The notes under the pieces: generated by a model
The model's input: only the letters and a program-made list of their open reading frames with translations
The model's database searches: none
What the model was told of the DNA's origin: nothing
Translations under genes and position numbers: made by a program
Part shown: in pieces, positions 8,599 through 16,375 of the stretch
Numbering within the stretch: the stretch's first letter is position 1
Layout of the letters: each line of letters starts with the position of its first letter
Assembly: GCF_007992115.1 (NCBI RefSeq)
Contig: NZ_BJZQ01000001.1
Coordinates: forward strand, 62,001 to 126,000
Direction: 5' to 3'
Length of the DNA: 64,000 bases
DNA from: Aeromicrobium flavum
GTDB taxonomy: Bacteria > Actinomycetota > Actinomycetes > Propionibacteriales > Nocardioidaceae

Positions 8599-9689
8599 GC
8601 GTCACCGCCGGTCTTCTCGTTGAGCTTCTTCTGGTCGCGAGCGAGCTCGGGGTAGCTCGGGGCCACGATCTCGGGGAAGTCGCTGACCGCGACCAGGTAG
8701 CCCTCGCCGTCGACCGCGAGCGGCAGCTGCGGCAGGGAGCGGACGGCGGGACCGAAGATCACCTTGCCGTTGTCGGCCAGGTCGAACGTCGACTGGTGGC
8801 ACGGGCACAGCAGGTGGTGGGTCTGCTGCTCCCACAGGCTGATCGGGCAGCCGACGTGGGTGCAGATCTTGGAGTAGCACAGGATGCCGTCGACACCCCA
8901 GTTCTCGCGGCCCTTGGCCGGAGTGATGTCCTGCGGGCGCATTCGCACGACGATGACCGCGGCCTTGGCCTTGGCGGCCAGCAGGTCGTGACCGTGGACG
9001 ACGGGGTGACCCTCGTCGTCGGTTTCGAAGAAGATGGCCGGCTCGGCGTTGACCAGCTGGCCGACCTCGAGGTCGGCGGGCTTGATCGGCTCGCCCGAGA
9101 CGTCGTTGACGACGCGCATGCCCTTCTTCCAGACCGTCTCGGCCTGGCTGTGGGGGAGCGGACCGAGGTCGCGCAGCAGGACGATCGCCGGCAGGCCCAT
9201 CGCGCCGACGGCGCCGAGCAGGCTGTTGCGGATCAGGGGACGACGACCGATGCCGCTCTCCTGGATGCCGGCGTTGATGTCGGCCATGACGGCCGAGCGG
9301 TCGCCGTCGCTGGACCGGACGGGGTGGCGCATCTCGACCATCTCGTGATCGCCCATGAGCTTCTTCGCCCACTGGATGATACCGATGCCGATCAGCAGCA
9401 GTGCGCCGCCGAGCGTGGTGCCGAAGGCGAAGTTCTGGGCGGACCAGCCACCGAAGGCGTTGCCCTCCGCCGGGTCGCCGAAGGCGAAGATGCGCATGTC
9501 GCCGTCGATCGTGAAGTAGGCGACGCAGAAGCCCAGCAGCAGCAGGGTCGCGAGGCCGAACATCGAGGCGATCTGGCGCTCGGTGCGGCGCTCCTGGGCG
9601 CCGTCGACGTCCTGGGGGCGGTACTGGTGCGGCTGCAGTCCCGGGTCGGCGACGGGGTCGCCGGGGGTGCGTTCGATTTCCGTCGTCAT
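8595..9689 (-). CDS. qcrA: Rieske iron-sulfur subunit of the bcc complex
   Basis: 364-residue Rieske protein passing electrons from quinol to the diheme cytochrome QcrC. It has three membrane segments (about residues 42-62, 85-106 and 155-174), the actinobacterial arrangement in place of the single anchor of mitochondrial Rieske proteins. The 2Fe-2S ligands are in CTHVGC (Cys276, His278) and CPCHQS (Cys295, His298), with the disulfide pair Cys281/Cys297. The start overlaps the qcrC stop, and the stop overlaps the qcrB start. Confidence 0.97.
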   Translation of the reverse strand: MTTEIERTPGDPVADPGLQPHQYRPQDVDGAQERRTERQIASMFGLATLLLLGFCVAYFTIDGDMRIFAFGDPAEGNAFGGWSAQNFAFGTTLGGALLLIGIGIIQWAKKLMGDHEMVEMRHPVRSSDGDRSAVMADINAGIQESGIGRRPLIRNSLLGAVGAMGLPAIVLLRDLGPLPHSQAETVWKKGMRVVNDVSGEPIKPADLEVGQLVNAEPAIFFETDDEGHPVVHGHDLLAAKAKAAVIVVRMRPQDITPAKGRENWGVDGILCYSKICTHVGCPISLWEQQTHHLLCPCHQSTFDLADNGKVIFGPAVRSLPQLPLAVDGEGYLVAVSDFPEIVAPSYPELARDQKKLNEKTGGDA

Positions 9690-10525
9690 CGCTTCTTCGA
9701 CCTCGTTCCGTGCATACCGATCCAGACCGAGAAGCCGACGAGTCCGCCAATGCCGATCAGCCAGATGAACAGGCCGTCGGCGACGGGGCCGAGGCCGCCA
9801 CCACCGAGGCCGCCATCGTTGCCCTGCTGCTGCACGGTCTTGACGTAGGCGATGATGTTGCGCTTGTCCTCGGGGGTCAGCACCTCATCGGAGAAGACGG
9901 GCATCTGCTGCGGTCCGGTCAGCATCGCCTCGTAGATGTGGATCGCGTCGACGCCCTTGAGCGTCGGGGCGTAGCGGCCGCTCGGCAGGGCGCCGCCGGC
10001 GCCGACCGAGTTGTGGCACGCGGTGCAGTTCGTGCGGAAGAACTCTCCACCCTCGGAGATGCCCTCCTTGTCCACGCTCTGCCAGTTGAGCTCCTCGTCG
10101 GACGGGCGGGCCGGTCCGGGGGCCAGGGAGGCGACGTAGGCCGCGATCTGGTTGATCTCGTCCTGCGTGTACTCGACGTGCTTGCGCGGGGCCTGGGGCG
10201 CGGTCTGCGCCATCGGCATGCGGCCGGTCTCCATCTGGAAGCCGACGGCGGCGGCGCCGACGCCGATCAGGGAGGGCCCGTAGTTGCCGGCCTCGTCCTC
10301 GTCGCCGGCGGTCGTGATGCCCTGGGCGTTGAGGCCGTGGCAGCTGGCGCAGCCCACCACGAAGAGCTGGCGTCCGGCCTCCACCTCGGAGACCGAGGAG
10401 GCGGACTCGGCCGTGGCCGTTTCCGGTGCGACCGTCGCGTACGCCGCGCCGGTCAGCAAGAGCGCCAGGGCCAGAAGCGCCAGAAGCGCCATGGGATGCC
10501 GGCGGCGTGTCGACAGTTTCCGCAC
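9686..10525 (-). CDS. qcrC: Diheme cytochrome c subunit of the bcc complex
   Basis: 279-residue membrane-anchored cytochrome cc that shuttles electrons inside the bcc-aa3 supercomplex. The N-terminal segment is signal-like. Two c-type heme motifs are visible, CASCH (59-63) and CTACH (167-171), each in a cytochrome c domain with distal Met candidates. A C-terminal transmembrane helix lies at about residues 247-268, followed by basic residues. The GTG start lies close to the hydrophobic signal. The 151-base gap to ctaE is the longest inside the operon. Confidence 0.96.
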   Translation of the reverse strand: MRKLSTRRRHPMALLALLALALLLTGAAYATVAPETATAESASSVSEVEAGRQLFVVGCASCHGLNAQGITTAGDEDEAGNYGPSLIGVGAAAVGFQMETGRMPMAQTAPQAPRKHVEYTQDEINQIAAYVASLAPGPARPSDEELNWQSVDKEGISEGGEFFRTNCTACHNSVGAGGALPSGRYAPTLKGVDAIHIYEAMLTGPQQMPVFSDEVLTPEDKRNIIAYVKTVQQQGNDGGLGGGGLGPVADGLFIWLIGIGGLVGFSVWIGMHGTRSKKR

Positions 10526-10676
10526 CGAAAACCTCGTTCCTGAGTGTCAAAAAGGGGCCAGGGTGAGGACGGCTTCAGACGGTCGTCCCCATGACGTTGT
10601 GGACCCTCATGCTTCGCTCCAGCGTAGCGAGGGCCGACGAATGACTGTGTAGTTAGGTCCGCCTATCCCCGAGGGG

Positions 10677-11282
10677 TCAGCGGATGATGTAGATGGCCGC
10701 GAACAGGGCCACCCAGACGACGTCGACGAAGTGCCAGTAGTAGGACACGACGATGGCCGACACGGCCTGCTCGTGGGTGAACTTGCGCGCCGCGTAGGTG
10801 CGCGCGATCACCAGCAGGAAGGCCAGCAGGCCGCCGATGACGTGGAGGCCGTGGAAGCCGGTGGCGAGGTAGAAGAGGCTGCCGTAGGCGGAGCTCTGGA
10901 TGGTCAGGCCCTCGTGGATCAGCTCGGCGTACTCGGTGGCCTGACCGGCGATGAAGACCGCGCCCATGATGAAGCTGATGATGAACCACTTGCGCATCCC
11001 GGCGGCGTTGCCCTTGGCCGCGGCGTAGACGCCGAGCTGGCAGGTGACCGACGACAGCACCAGGATCGTGGTGTTGGCAGTGGCGAACGGGATGTTCAGC
11101 AGCTCGGTCTCGGCCGCCCACAGGTCCGGGGCGACACTGCGCACCGTGAAGTAGGCCGCGAACAGCGTCGCGAAGAACATCAACTCACTGGACAGCCACA
11201 CGATGGTGCCGACCGTCACGTAGGACGGACGGCCCTCGACGCCGTGGAGCCGGGACGCGGGGATCGCAGAAGTAGTTGCCAC
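10677..11282 (-). CDS. ctaE: Cytochrome c oxidase subunit III
   Basis: 201-residue subunit III of the aa3 oxidase with five hydrophobic segments. The conserved [10 protein letters not shown] and [14 protein letters not shown] motifs are present. The frame is open upstream to 11399, but the GTG at 11282 is chosen. It lies 6 bases after a CATAAT -10 on this strand, and it gives the usual short actinobacterial N-terminus before [11 protein letters not shown]. ctaE heads the qcr operon, so subunit III is co-expressed with the bcc complex while subunits I, II and IV come from the operon at the left edge. Confidence 0.95.
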   Translation of the reverse strand: MATTSAIPASRLHGVEGRPSYVTVGTIVWLSSELMFFATLFAAYFTVRSVAPDLWAAETELLNIPFATANTTILVLSSVTCQLGVYAAAKGNAAGMRKWFIISFIMGAVFIAGQATEYAELIHEGLTIQSSAYGSLFYLATGFHGLHVIGGLLAFLLVIARTYAARKFTHEQAVSAIVVSYYWHFVDVVWVALFAAIYIIR

Positions 11283-11288
11283 ACGCTC

Positions 11289-11300
11289 ATTATGTACGAT
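11289..11300. promoter_or_regulatory. Back-to-back divergent -10 elements
   Basis: Minus-strand CATAAT (11289-11294) directly abuts plus-strand TACGAT (11295-11300). Each lies 6 bases from its GTG start (11282 and 11307), so both transcripts are probably leaderless. Confidence 0.5.
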
Positions 11301-11306
11301 GCCATC

Positions 11307-11720
11307 GTGAGCCAGCACCAGCCCCTTCGTGTCCTGCTCTACAGCGACGATCCGGGCGTCCGTTCCGCCGTCATCGCAGCGCTGGGCACGCGGCCGCACC
11401 CCGATCTGCCGTCCGTCGAGTTCGTCGAGTGCGCCACCGAGCCGGTGGTGTGGCAGCAGCTCGACGCCGGGGGGATCGCCCTGGCCATCCTCGACGGCGA
11501 GGCCGTCCCCGCCGGAGGCATGGGCATCGCCCGCCAGATGAAGGACGAGCTCTACCAGGCGCCGCCGAGCCTCGTGCTGACCGGCCGTCCGCAGGACGCG
11601 TGGCTCGCCACGTGGTCGCGCGCCGACGCCGTGGTGCCGCAGCCGCTCGACCCGTTCCGGCTGGCCGAGTCGGTCATCGCGCTGCTGCGCGACGCCGTCG
11701 TGTCCGGCACGCGTCCTTGA
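11307..11720 (+). CDS. Receiver-like protein lacking the conserved Lys
   Basis: 137-residue protein shaped like a CheY receiver domain with no output domain. The acidic pocket is visible in [10 protein letters not shown], a phosphoacceptor-position Asp in LAILDGEA, and the switch Thr in LVLTGRP. The invariant Lys before the beta5 Pro is Gln (VVPQPLDP), so phosphorylation-driven switching is doubtful. An ATG at 11292 is in frame but overlaps the -10 element, so the GTG at 11307 is preferred. The stop overlaps the TTG start of trpD, implying coupling. The function is unknown; a pseudo-receiver role is inference. Confidence 0.75.
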   Translation: MSQHQPLRVLLYSDDPGVRSAVIAALGTRPHPDLPSVEFVECATEPVVWQQLDAGGIALAILDGEAVPAGGMGIARQMKDELYQAPPSLVLTGRPQDAWLATWSRADAVVPQPLDPFRLAESVIALLRDAVVSGTRP

Positions 11721-12769
11721 GCGGCCGGGCCGGGGCCCTGTCGTGGCCCGTCGTGCTGACCGAGCTGCTCGCCGGGCGCGACCTCGATGCGTCCGCCACG
11801 GCGTGGGCGATGAACGAGATCCTGTCCGGCGACGCCACGGGCGCGCAGGTCGCCGGCTTCGCCGTGGCGCTGCGGGCGAAGGGTGAGACCGCCACCGAGC
11901 TGCTGGGCCTCGTCGACGCGATGTACGCCAAGGCCACGCTCCTCGAGCTGTCCGACCGCGTCGTCGACATCGTCGGCACCGGTGGCGACATGGCCAAGAC
12001 GGTCAACATCTCGTCCATGGCCGCCGTCACCACCGCCGGCGCCGGGATCGGCGTCGTCAAGCACGGCAACCGGGCCGCCTCCAGCCAGACCGGCACCGCC
12101 GACGTGTTCCAGGAGCTGGGCGTGCGCCTCGACGTCCCGGCCGAGCACGTCCTCGACGTGTACCGCGAGGCCGGCATCACCTTCTGCTTCGCGCCGGTGT
12201 TCCACGCCTCGATGCGGTTCGCCGGGCCCGCCCGCCGTGAGCTGGGCGTGCCCACCTTCTTCAACTTCCTCGGCCCGCTGACCAACCCGGCCCGCCCGGC
12301 CGCCTCGGCCATCGGCTGCGCCGACGCGCGGATGGCGCCGCTCATGGCCGACGTGCTGGCCCGCCGCGGCAGCAGCGCCTTCGTGTTCCGCGGCGACGAC
12401 GGGCTCGACGAGATCACGGTCTCCACCACGACGCGGGTCTGGCTGGCCGGTGCCGCCGGGGTCGAGGAGCAGGTGCTCGACCCCCGGGACCTCGGCTTCG
12501 AGCTCGCGCCGGCCGACGCCCTGCGCGGCGGCGAGCCCGCCCACAACGCCGACGTGTTCCGTCGGGTGCTCGGGGGCGAGTCCGGTCCGGTGCGCGACGC
12601 GGTGGTGCTCAACGCCGGTGCGGCGATCGCCGCCCATGAGGACGCCGAGGGCACGCTCGTCGAGCGACTGGCGGCCGGCGTGGCCCGGGCGACGGAGTCG
12701 ATCGACTCCGGCGCGGCGCGCGACGTCCTGGCGCGCTGGGTCGAGGCCACCTCGCGCCACGCGGCCTGA
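11717..12769 (+). CDS. trpD: Anthranilate phosphoribosyltransferase
   Basis: Second step of tryptophan synthesis, transferring phosphoribosyl from PRPP to anthranilate. The 350-residue protein has the PRPP loop VGTGGD, the KHGNRAASS anthranilate/PRPP motif, and [14 protein letters not shown]. The chosen TTG overlaps the upstream stop (TTGA), which is unusual. A later GTG about 36 bases downstream would still give an intact enzyme, so the exact start is uncertain. No other trp genes are nearby; trpD is isolated, as in other actinobacteria with this gene order. Confidence 0.93.
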   Translation: MSGRAGALSWPVVLTELLAGRDLDASATAWAMNEILSGDATGAQVAGFAVALRAKGETATELLGLVDAMYAKATLLELSDRVVDIVGTGGDMAKTVNISSMAAVTTAGAGIGVVKHGNRAASSQTGTADVFQELGVRLDVPAEHVLDVYREAGITFCFAPVFHASMRFAGPARRELGVPTFFNFLGPLTNPARPAASAIGCADARMAPLMADVLARRGSSAFVFRGDDGLDEITVSTTTRVWLAGAAGVEEQVLDPRDLGFELAPADALRGGEPAHNADVFRRVLGGESGPVRDAVVLNAGAAIAAHEDAEGTLVERLAAGVARATESIDSGAARDVLARWVEATSRHAA

Positions 12770-12777
12770 CCCGCGGC

Positions 12778-12797
12778 GGACTGACCGAGGTCAGTCC
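12778..12797. terminator. Short convergent hairpin after trpD
   Basis: Nine-bp perfect inverted repeat (12778-12786 with 12789-12797) with a 2-base centre. It overlaps the stop codon of the next minus-strand gene. There is no T-run, so termination is tentative. Confidence 0.4.
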
Positions 12798-13069
12798 AGG
12801 CCGATGCTGAACGCGTCCTCGAGGTCGTGGCGGCTGAACGCGCGGAACGCGATCTGGGTCTGGGTCGACTGGACGCCGGGCACCTTGTTGAGGCGGTCGG
12901 CGACGACCGAGGCGATCTCATCGTGGTTGCGCACGCGCACCATCGCGATGAGGTCGTGGTCGCCCGTGACGGAGTAGACCTCGCTGACCCCCGGGATGTC
13001 GGCGATCGCTGCGCCGGTCTCGGGGATGGACGAGACCTCGGCCTGGATGAAGACGATGGCGGTGATCAC
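12791..13069 (-). CDS. Stand-alone Lrp/AsnC effector-binding (RAM) protein
   Basis: 92-residue protein consisting only of the alpha-beta RAM domain of Lrp/AsnC regulators, without the DNA-binding helix-turn-helix. The ferredoxin-like pattern is visible: ITAIVFIQAE strand, IPGVSEVYSVTGDHDLIAMVRV centre with the conserved G-D-x-D, and a second helix ending in PGVQSTQTQIAF. Such proteins form oligomers that bind amino acids and may pair with full-length regulators. The GTG start lies 6 bases after a TAGGCT -10 element (13076-13081, minus), so it is probably leaderless. Confidence 0.85.
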   Translation of the reverse strand: MITAIVFIQAEVSSIPETGAAIADIPGVSEVYSVTGDHDLIAMVRVRNHDEIASVVADRLNKVPGVQSTQTQIAFRAFSRHDLEDAFSIGLD

Positions 13070-13075
13070 GGGGCC

Positions 13076-13081
13076 AGCCTA
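13076..13081 (-). promoter_or_regulatory. -10 element TAGGCT for the RAM-domain gene
   Basis: Six bases from the GTG at 13069, so the transcript is probably leaderless. Confidence 0.45.
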
Positions 13082-13091
13082 GCCGCGCGGC

Positions 13092-14810
13092 TCAGGCCAG
13101 CCGGGCGACCTGCAGGTCGACGTCGAAGCGGTCGAGGTGGCGCGCGGCCGCCGGCCACGGCGACTGCCAGGCGCCGCGGACCATCCGCACGCCGGGCGAC
13201 TCGAGCCAGCGCAGCAGGCTCTCGGTCTCCTCGACCAGGGCCGACGGCATCGGCCGCAGGGCCGGCTCGACCGACTCGGCCGTGGCGAGCAGGGTGTCGA
13301 CCCATCCGGCTGTGGCTCCGCGGGTGGTGGCCACCTGCCGCGGCAGGATGGCCGCCGCCGCCAGGCGGCCGTGCCGGATCACGTGCACCTGCCAGCCGCC
13401 GTCGTGGGGCGCGGCCGCGATCACCTCGGGCTCGCGGGCGAGGGAGTCGAGGCGCTGCGTGCGGCGCACCGCGCGGATAAGGCTGGCGGCGCGGTCGCGC
13501 AGGACGGCGGCGTCCTCGAAGCGCTGGGACTCGGCCAGGTGGGCCATCCGCCGCTCGAGATGACTGACGACCTCGACCGGGTCGGCCGTCATGGCCGTGC
13601 GGACCCGGCCCACCTCGTGCAGGTAGACCTCGGACGTGACCGCTCCGTCGCAGGGGGAGAGGCACTGACCCAGCTCGGCCAGCACGCAGGCGGCCCGGCT
13701 GGGCAGGATCGGGAGCCGGCCGGTGCACTGCCGGATCCGGAAGGCGTCGTGCAGGGTGGCCAGCGCCGCCTCGGCCTGGCGGCGACTGCCGAACGGCCCG
13801 ATGTGGGTGGCGGCCCCCTCGGTGACCTTGCGCACGACCGAGACCCGGGGCCACGGCTCGTCGGTGAGGCGCAGCCACGAGACGCGCTCGGGGAACTTCG
13901 ACCGACGGTTGTACGGGGGGCGGTGGCGGTCGATGAGCCGCAGCTCGCGGACGCGCGCCTCGGTGTCGGTGGCGCACACGACCGTGTCGACCCGCTCGGC
14001 CAACGAGATCATCTCGCCCATCCGGGTGCGGGTCTCGGCCTTGGTGAAGTACGAGCGCACGCGCGTGCGCAGCGACCGGGACGTGCCGACGTAGAGCACC
14101 TCGTCGCGGGCGTCGCGGAAGAGGTAGACGCCGGGGGCGTCGGGCACGCCGTCGGCGAGGTGGCGCTTGCGACGCTGCTGGGGCGTGACCTTGGACGTGA
14201 AGGTGGCCACGTCCTCGACGGTCGCGACGTTCCAGGTGCCGAGCCGCTCGAAGAGGGCGTGCAGCACGTCGACCGTGGCACGGGCGTCGGTGAGCGCGCG
14301 GTGGTCGGGCTGGACGGGGGAGAAGCGGGCGGCCAGCGTGGCCAGCTTGACGTTGGGGACCTCGTCGCGCAGCAGGACTCGGCGGGCCAGGGGGACGGTG
14401 TCGATGACGTCGAAGCCCGGCCAGGTGATGCCGAGCTCCTTCGAGGCGTGCTTGAGGAAGCCCACGTCGAACGGCGCGTTGTGGGCGACGAGCACGGTGC
14501 CGTGGGCGAACTCCAGGAAGCTGGGGAGCGCCTCGGCGATGCGGGGCGCCTCGATGAGCATCTGGTCGGTGATGCCGGTCAGCACCGTGATGAAGGCGGG
14601 GATCAGCTGGTCGGGGTTCACCAGCGTCTGGAACTCGCCCAGGATCTCACCGCCGCGCACCTTGACCGCACCGATCTCGGTGATCCGCGACCCCTTCGCG
14701 GGCGATCCGCCGGTCGTCTCGAGGTCGACCACGCAGAAGGTGGTGTCGTGCAGCGGCCGACCGCCCCAGTCGATGTCGGGGTCGTCGAAGGCGGGTTGGT
14801 GCGTTGCCAT
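13092..14810 (-). CDS. DEDD exonuclease (DnaQ-like) fused to UvrC-like GIY-YIG domain
   Basis: 572-residue two-domain nuclease. Residues about 20-190 form a DnaQ/epsilon 3'-5' exonuclease: FCVVDLETTGG with the catalytic Asp-Glu pair, TVLVAHNAPFDVGF, and DHRALTDARAT with the last Asp. Residues about 215-300 form a GIY-YIG endonuclease domain (GVYLFRDARDEVLYVGTS) followed by UvrC-like helices. The fusion is typical of actinobacteria and corresponds in position to Rv2191 of M. tuberculosis. It is probably involved in repair, but it is not the replicative epsilon subunit and lacks UvrC HhH motifs. The start ATG is 7 bases from a TACGGT -10 element. Confidence 0.92.
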   Translation of the reverse strand: MATHQPAFDDPDIDWGGRPLHDTTFCVVDLETTGGSPAKGSRITEIGAVKVRGGEILGEFQTLVNPDQLIPAFITVLTGITDQMLIEAPRIAEALPSFLEFAHGTVLVAHNAPFDVGFLKHASKELGITWPGFDVIDTVPLARRVLLRDEVPNVKLATLAARFSPVQPDHRALTDARATVDVLHALFERLGTWNVATVEDVATFTSKVTPQQRRKRHLADGVPDAPGVYLFRDARDEVLYVGTSRSLRTRVRSYFTKAETRTRMGEMISLAERVDTVVCATDTEARVRELRLIDRHRPPYNRRSKFPERVSWLRLTDEPWPRVSVVRKVTEGAATHIGPFGSRRQAEAALATLHDAFRIRQCTGRLPILPSRAACVLAELGQCLSPCDGAVTSEVYLHEVGRVRTAMTADPVEVVSHLERRMAHLAESQRFEDAAVLRDRAASLIRAVRRTQRLDSLAREPEVIAAAPHDGGWQVHVIRHGRLAAAAILPRQVATTRGATAGWVDTLLATAESVEPALRPMPSALVEETESLLRWLESPGVRMVRGAWQSPWPAAARHLDRFDVDLQVARLA

Positions 14811-14817
14811 GGGTCAG

Positions 14818-14823
14818 ACCGTA
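14818..14823 (-). promoter_or_regulatory. -10 element TACGGT for the DEDD exonuclease gene
   Basis: Seven bases from the ATG at 14810 on the minus strand, fitting a leaderless transcript. Confidence 0.45.
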
Positions 14824-14860
14824 GGTCGCGGGTCCGACGAATCCGGTCAGGCGGCGCCGG

Positions 14861-14883
14861 GTGACGAAACTGTCGGTCGTCAC
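14861..14883. promoter_or_regulatory. Inverted repeat GTGACGA-N9-TCGTCAC between divergent promoters
   Basis: A perfect 7-bp dyad with a 9-base centre lies between the -10 elements of the exonuclease gene and the small Cys-rich gene. It covers the expected -35 region of the latter. An operator is possible, but the regulator is unknown. Confidence 0.35.
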
Positions 14884-14886
14884 ACC

Positions 14887-14892
14887 TAGCGT
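14887..14892 (+). promoter_or_regulatory. -10 element TAGCGT for the Cys-rich small gene
   Basis: Seven bases before the ATG at 14900, so the transcript is probably leaderless. Confidence 0.45.
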
Positions 14893-14899
14893 CGCGGAC

Positions 14900-15136
14900 A
14901 TGAACGACATGGAACCCACGACCCCGATGGTGGTCGACTGCGACAGCTGCCTGGTCCGCTGCCCGGCGGTGTGCGGCGACTGCGTCGTCTCCGTCCTGCT
15001 CGGCCCGCCCAGCGACGTCGCGTTCGACGCCGACGAGCGCGCCGCCCTCGACACGCTCGCGGCCTCGGGCCTGGTGCCCCCGCTGCGCCTCGTGGTGGGG
15101 CTCAACGATCCGGAGCCGCACCGCGATGCGGGTTGA
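14900..15136 (+). CDS. Small cysteine-rich protein, function unknown
   Basis: 78-residue protein. Five Cys are packed near the N-terminus in CDSCLVRCPAVCGDC (positions 14, 17, 21, 25 and 28). They are followed by a short hydrophobic VVSVLLG segment and an acidic helical region ending in LRLVVGLNDPEPHRDAG. The Cys spacing suggests metal or iron-sulfur binding, but this is inference. An upstream in-frame ATG at 14861 overlaps the inverted repeat. The ATG at 14900 is preferred because a TAGCGT -10 element lies 7 bases before it. The gene is followed directly by the promoter and riboswitch of the NlpC/P60 gene. I recognise similar small proteins in actinobacteria, without a known role. Confidence 0.65.
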   Translation: MNDMEPTTPMVVDCDSCLVRCPAVCGDCVVSVLLGPPSDVAFDADERAALDTLAASGLVPPLRLVVGLNDPEPHRDAG

Positions 15137-15162
15137 ACCCGGTTGCCGGAGCCACGTACAGT
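15133..15162 (+). promoter_or_regulatory. Promoter of the riboswitch-controlled wall hydrolase gene
   Basis: TTGAAC (15133-15138), an 18-base spacer and TACAGT (15157-15162). This predicts transcription starting at about 15169, immediately before the riboswitch. Confidence 0.6.
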
Positions 15163-15170
15163 GACGTCTT

Positions 15171-15316
15171 GTGTCGCCGACGGTGACACCGCCGAATCGT
15201 CAGGCCGTCCGCGGCCGATGACGAGCCGGGGAACCAAGGTACGTGGGGTGAATCGACCGGCTCGCCGGTCGTAGGGCAGCCAAGGCCCGAATCCGTCAGC
15301 TCACCTGGTAGGCGTC
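15171..15316 (+). ncRNA. c-di-AMP riboswitch (ydaO-yuaA leader)
   Basis: The 5' leader carries the hallmarks of the ydaO-yuaA class: GAGCCGGGGAACCAA (from 15223), GGGGTGAATC (15245-15254), a GC-rich hairpin ACCGGCTCGCCGGT, TAGGG, then CCCGAATCCGTCAGC and ACCTGGTAGGC up to 15313. In actinobacteria this riboswitch commonly precedes wall hydrolase genes (NlpC/P60, Rpf) and turns them off when c-di-AMP is high. It starts just downstream of a good promoter and ends 22 bases before the GTG of the NlpC/P60 gene. The boundaries are approximate. Confidence 0.9.
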
Positions 15317-15338
15317 TAGGTACTCAGGAGTTCTCTTC

Positions 15339-16298
15339 GTGCGCTTCCGCACTGCTGCAGCCGCCATGGCTGCCTCGGCCTTCGTGGCCGGTTCCTTCAT
15401 CGTCGTCTCGCCGGCCATCGCCGAGCCCGAGGTCACGCGGGCCGATGTCGAGAAGGCCTTCGACCGCGCCGAGGCGGCCAACGAGACCCTCAACCAGCTC
15501 ACGGCCGATGCCGACGCCCTCGATGCGCGCATCGACGAGGTCGGCTCGGAGATCCGCTCGATCCGCAAGGTCTACAAGGTCCAGCGCAACGAGCTCGGCG
15601 CCGACATCGTCCAGCAGCAGATGGAGCAGCCGCTCGGCCCCACCGTCGGCCTGCTCGGCAGCCAGGACCCCGACCTCTTCATCGAGGGCCTCAGTGCGAT
15701 CGACGCGCTGAACACCACCCGCGCCGACGCGCTCGAGTCCTTCACCCGCACGCGGGTCGAGCTCGAGAAGCGCCAGGCCCAGCTCGACGAGCACCAGCGC
15801 GAGCTGGACGCCAAGCTGGGCAAGGCCGAGAAGACCCAGAAGAAGCTGACCGCCGCCTACCGGGAGGCGAAGTCCGACCTCGCCCGGCTGTCGGCGGCCG
15901 AGCGGACCGAGATGAACCAGGGCGGCGACGTCACGCCCGTGAGCAACGCCGGCGCCGGCGCGGCCAAGAAGGCCATCGCCTTCGCCATGAGCCAGCTGGG
16001 CGACCCGTACGTGTACGGCGGGACCGGCCCGAACGGCTGGGACTGCTCCGGTCTGATGATGAAGGCCTACGCGGCCGCCGGGGTCTCGATCCCGCGCGTC
16101 GTCGGTCCGCAGATCGCCGCCGGCCGCAAGGTCTCGGCCGGTGAGCTGCAGCCGGGCGACCTCGTCGCCTACCCGAGCATGGCCCACATCGGCATGTACC
16201 TCGGCGGCGGCAAGGTCATCCACGCACCCCGCCCGGGCAAGAGCGTCGAGATCACGAGTCTCTCCTCCGGCTTCGGCGTGTACGCCCGCGTCTCCTGA
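15339..16298 (+). CDS. Secreted NlpC/P60 peptidoglycan hydrolase (RipA/RipC-like)
   Basis: 319-residue exported wall peptidase that would cut D-Glu-DAP bonds in peptidoglycan stems. The signal peptide ends at about residue 28 (VSPAIA/EP). Residues 33-190 form a long coiled coil of the kind that binds FtsEX or inhibits the enzyme in actinobacterial RipC-like proteins. The NlpC/P60 domain spans about 205-319 with catalytic Cys236 (WDCSGL), His283 (MAHIGMY) and His295 (VIHAP). CAGGAG lies 8 bases before the GTG start. Expression is expected to respond to c-di-AMP through the leader riboswitch, linking wall turgor or osmotic state to wall cleavage. Confidence 0.93.
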   Translation: MRFRTAAAAMAASAFVAGSFIVVSPAIAEPEVTRADVEKAFDRAEAANETLNQLTADADALDARIDEVGSEIRSIRKVYKVQRNELGADIVQQQMEQPLGPTVGLLGSQDPDLFIEGLSAIDALNTTRADALESFTRTRVELEKRQAQLDEHQRELDAKLGKAEKTQKKLTAAYREAKSDLARLSAAERTEMNQGGDVTPVSNAGAGAAKKAIAFAMSQLGDPYVYGGTGPNGWDCSGLMMKAYAAAGVSIPRVVGPQIAAGRKVSAGELQPGDLVAYPSMAHIGMYLGGGKVIHAPRPGKSVEITSLSSGFGVYARVS

Positions 16299-16324
16299 CA
16301 CCGGCGGCACCGCCCGCAGCATCC

Positions 16325-16365
16325 ACGACGAAGGCCCCCGGCATCACGCCGGGGGCCTTCGTCGT
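16325..16365. terminator. Bidirectional terminator between NlpC/P60 gene and fadD
   Basis: Perfect 18-bp stem (16325-16342 with 16348-16365) with an ATCAC loop, between convergent genes. Confidence 0.85.
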
Positions 16366-16375
16366 TCCTGGTGGA

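Noticed and set aside
10526..10676. Separate promoter or small gene between ctaE and qcrC
   Set aside because: A TTGACA-like string occurs on the minus strand, but no -10 falls at usual spacing before the qcrC start and no coding frame is convincing.
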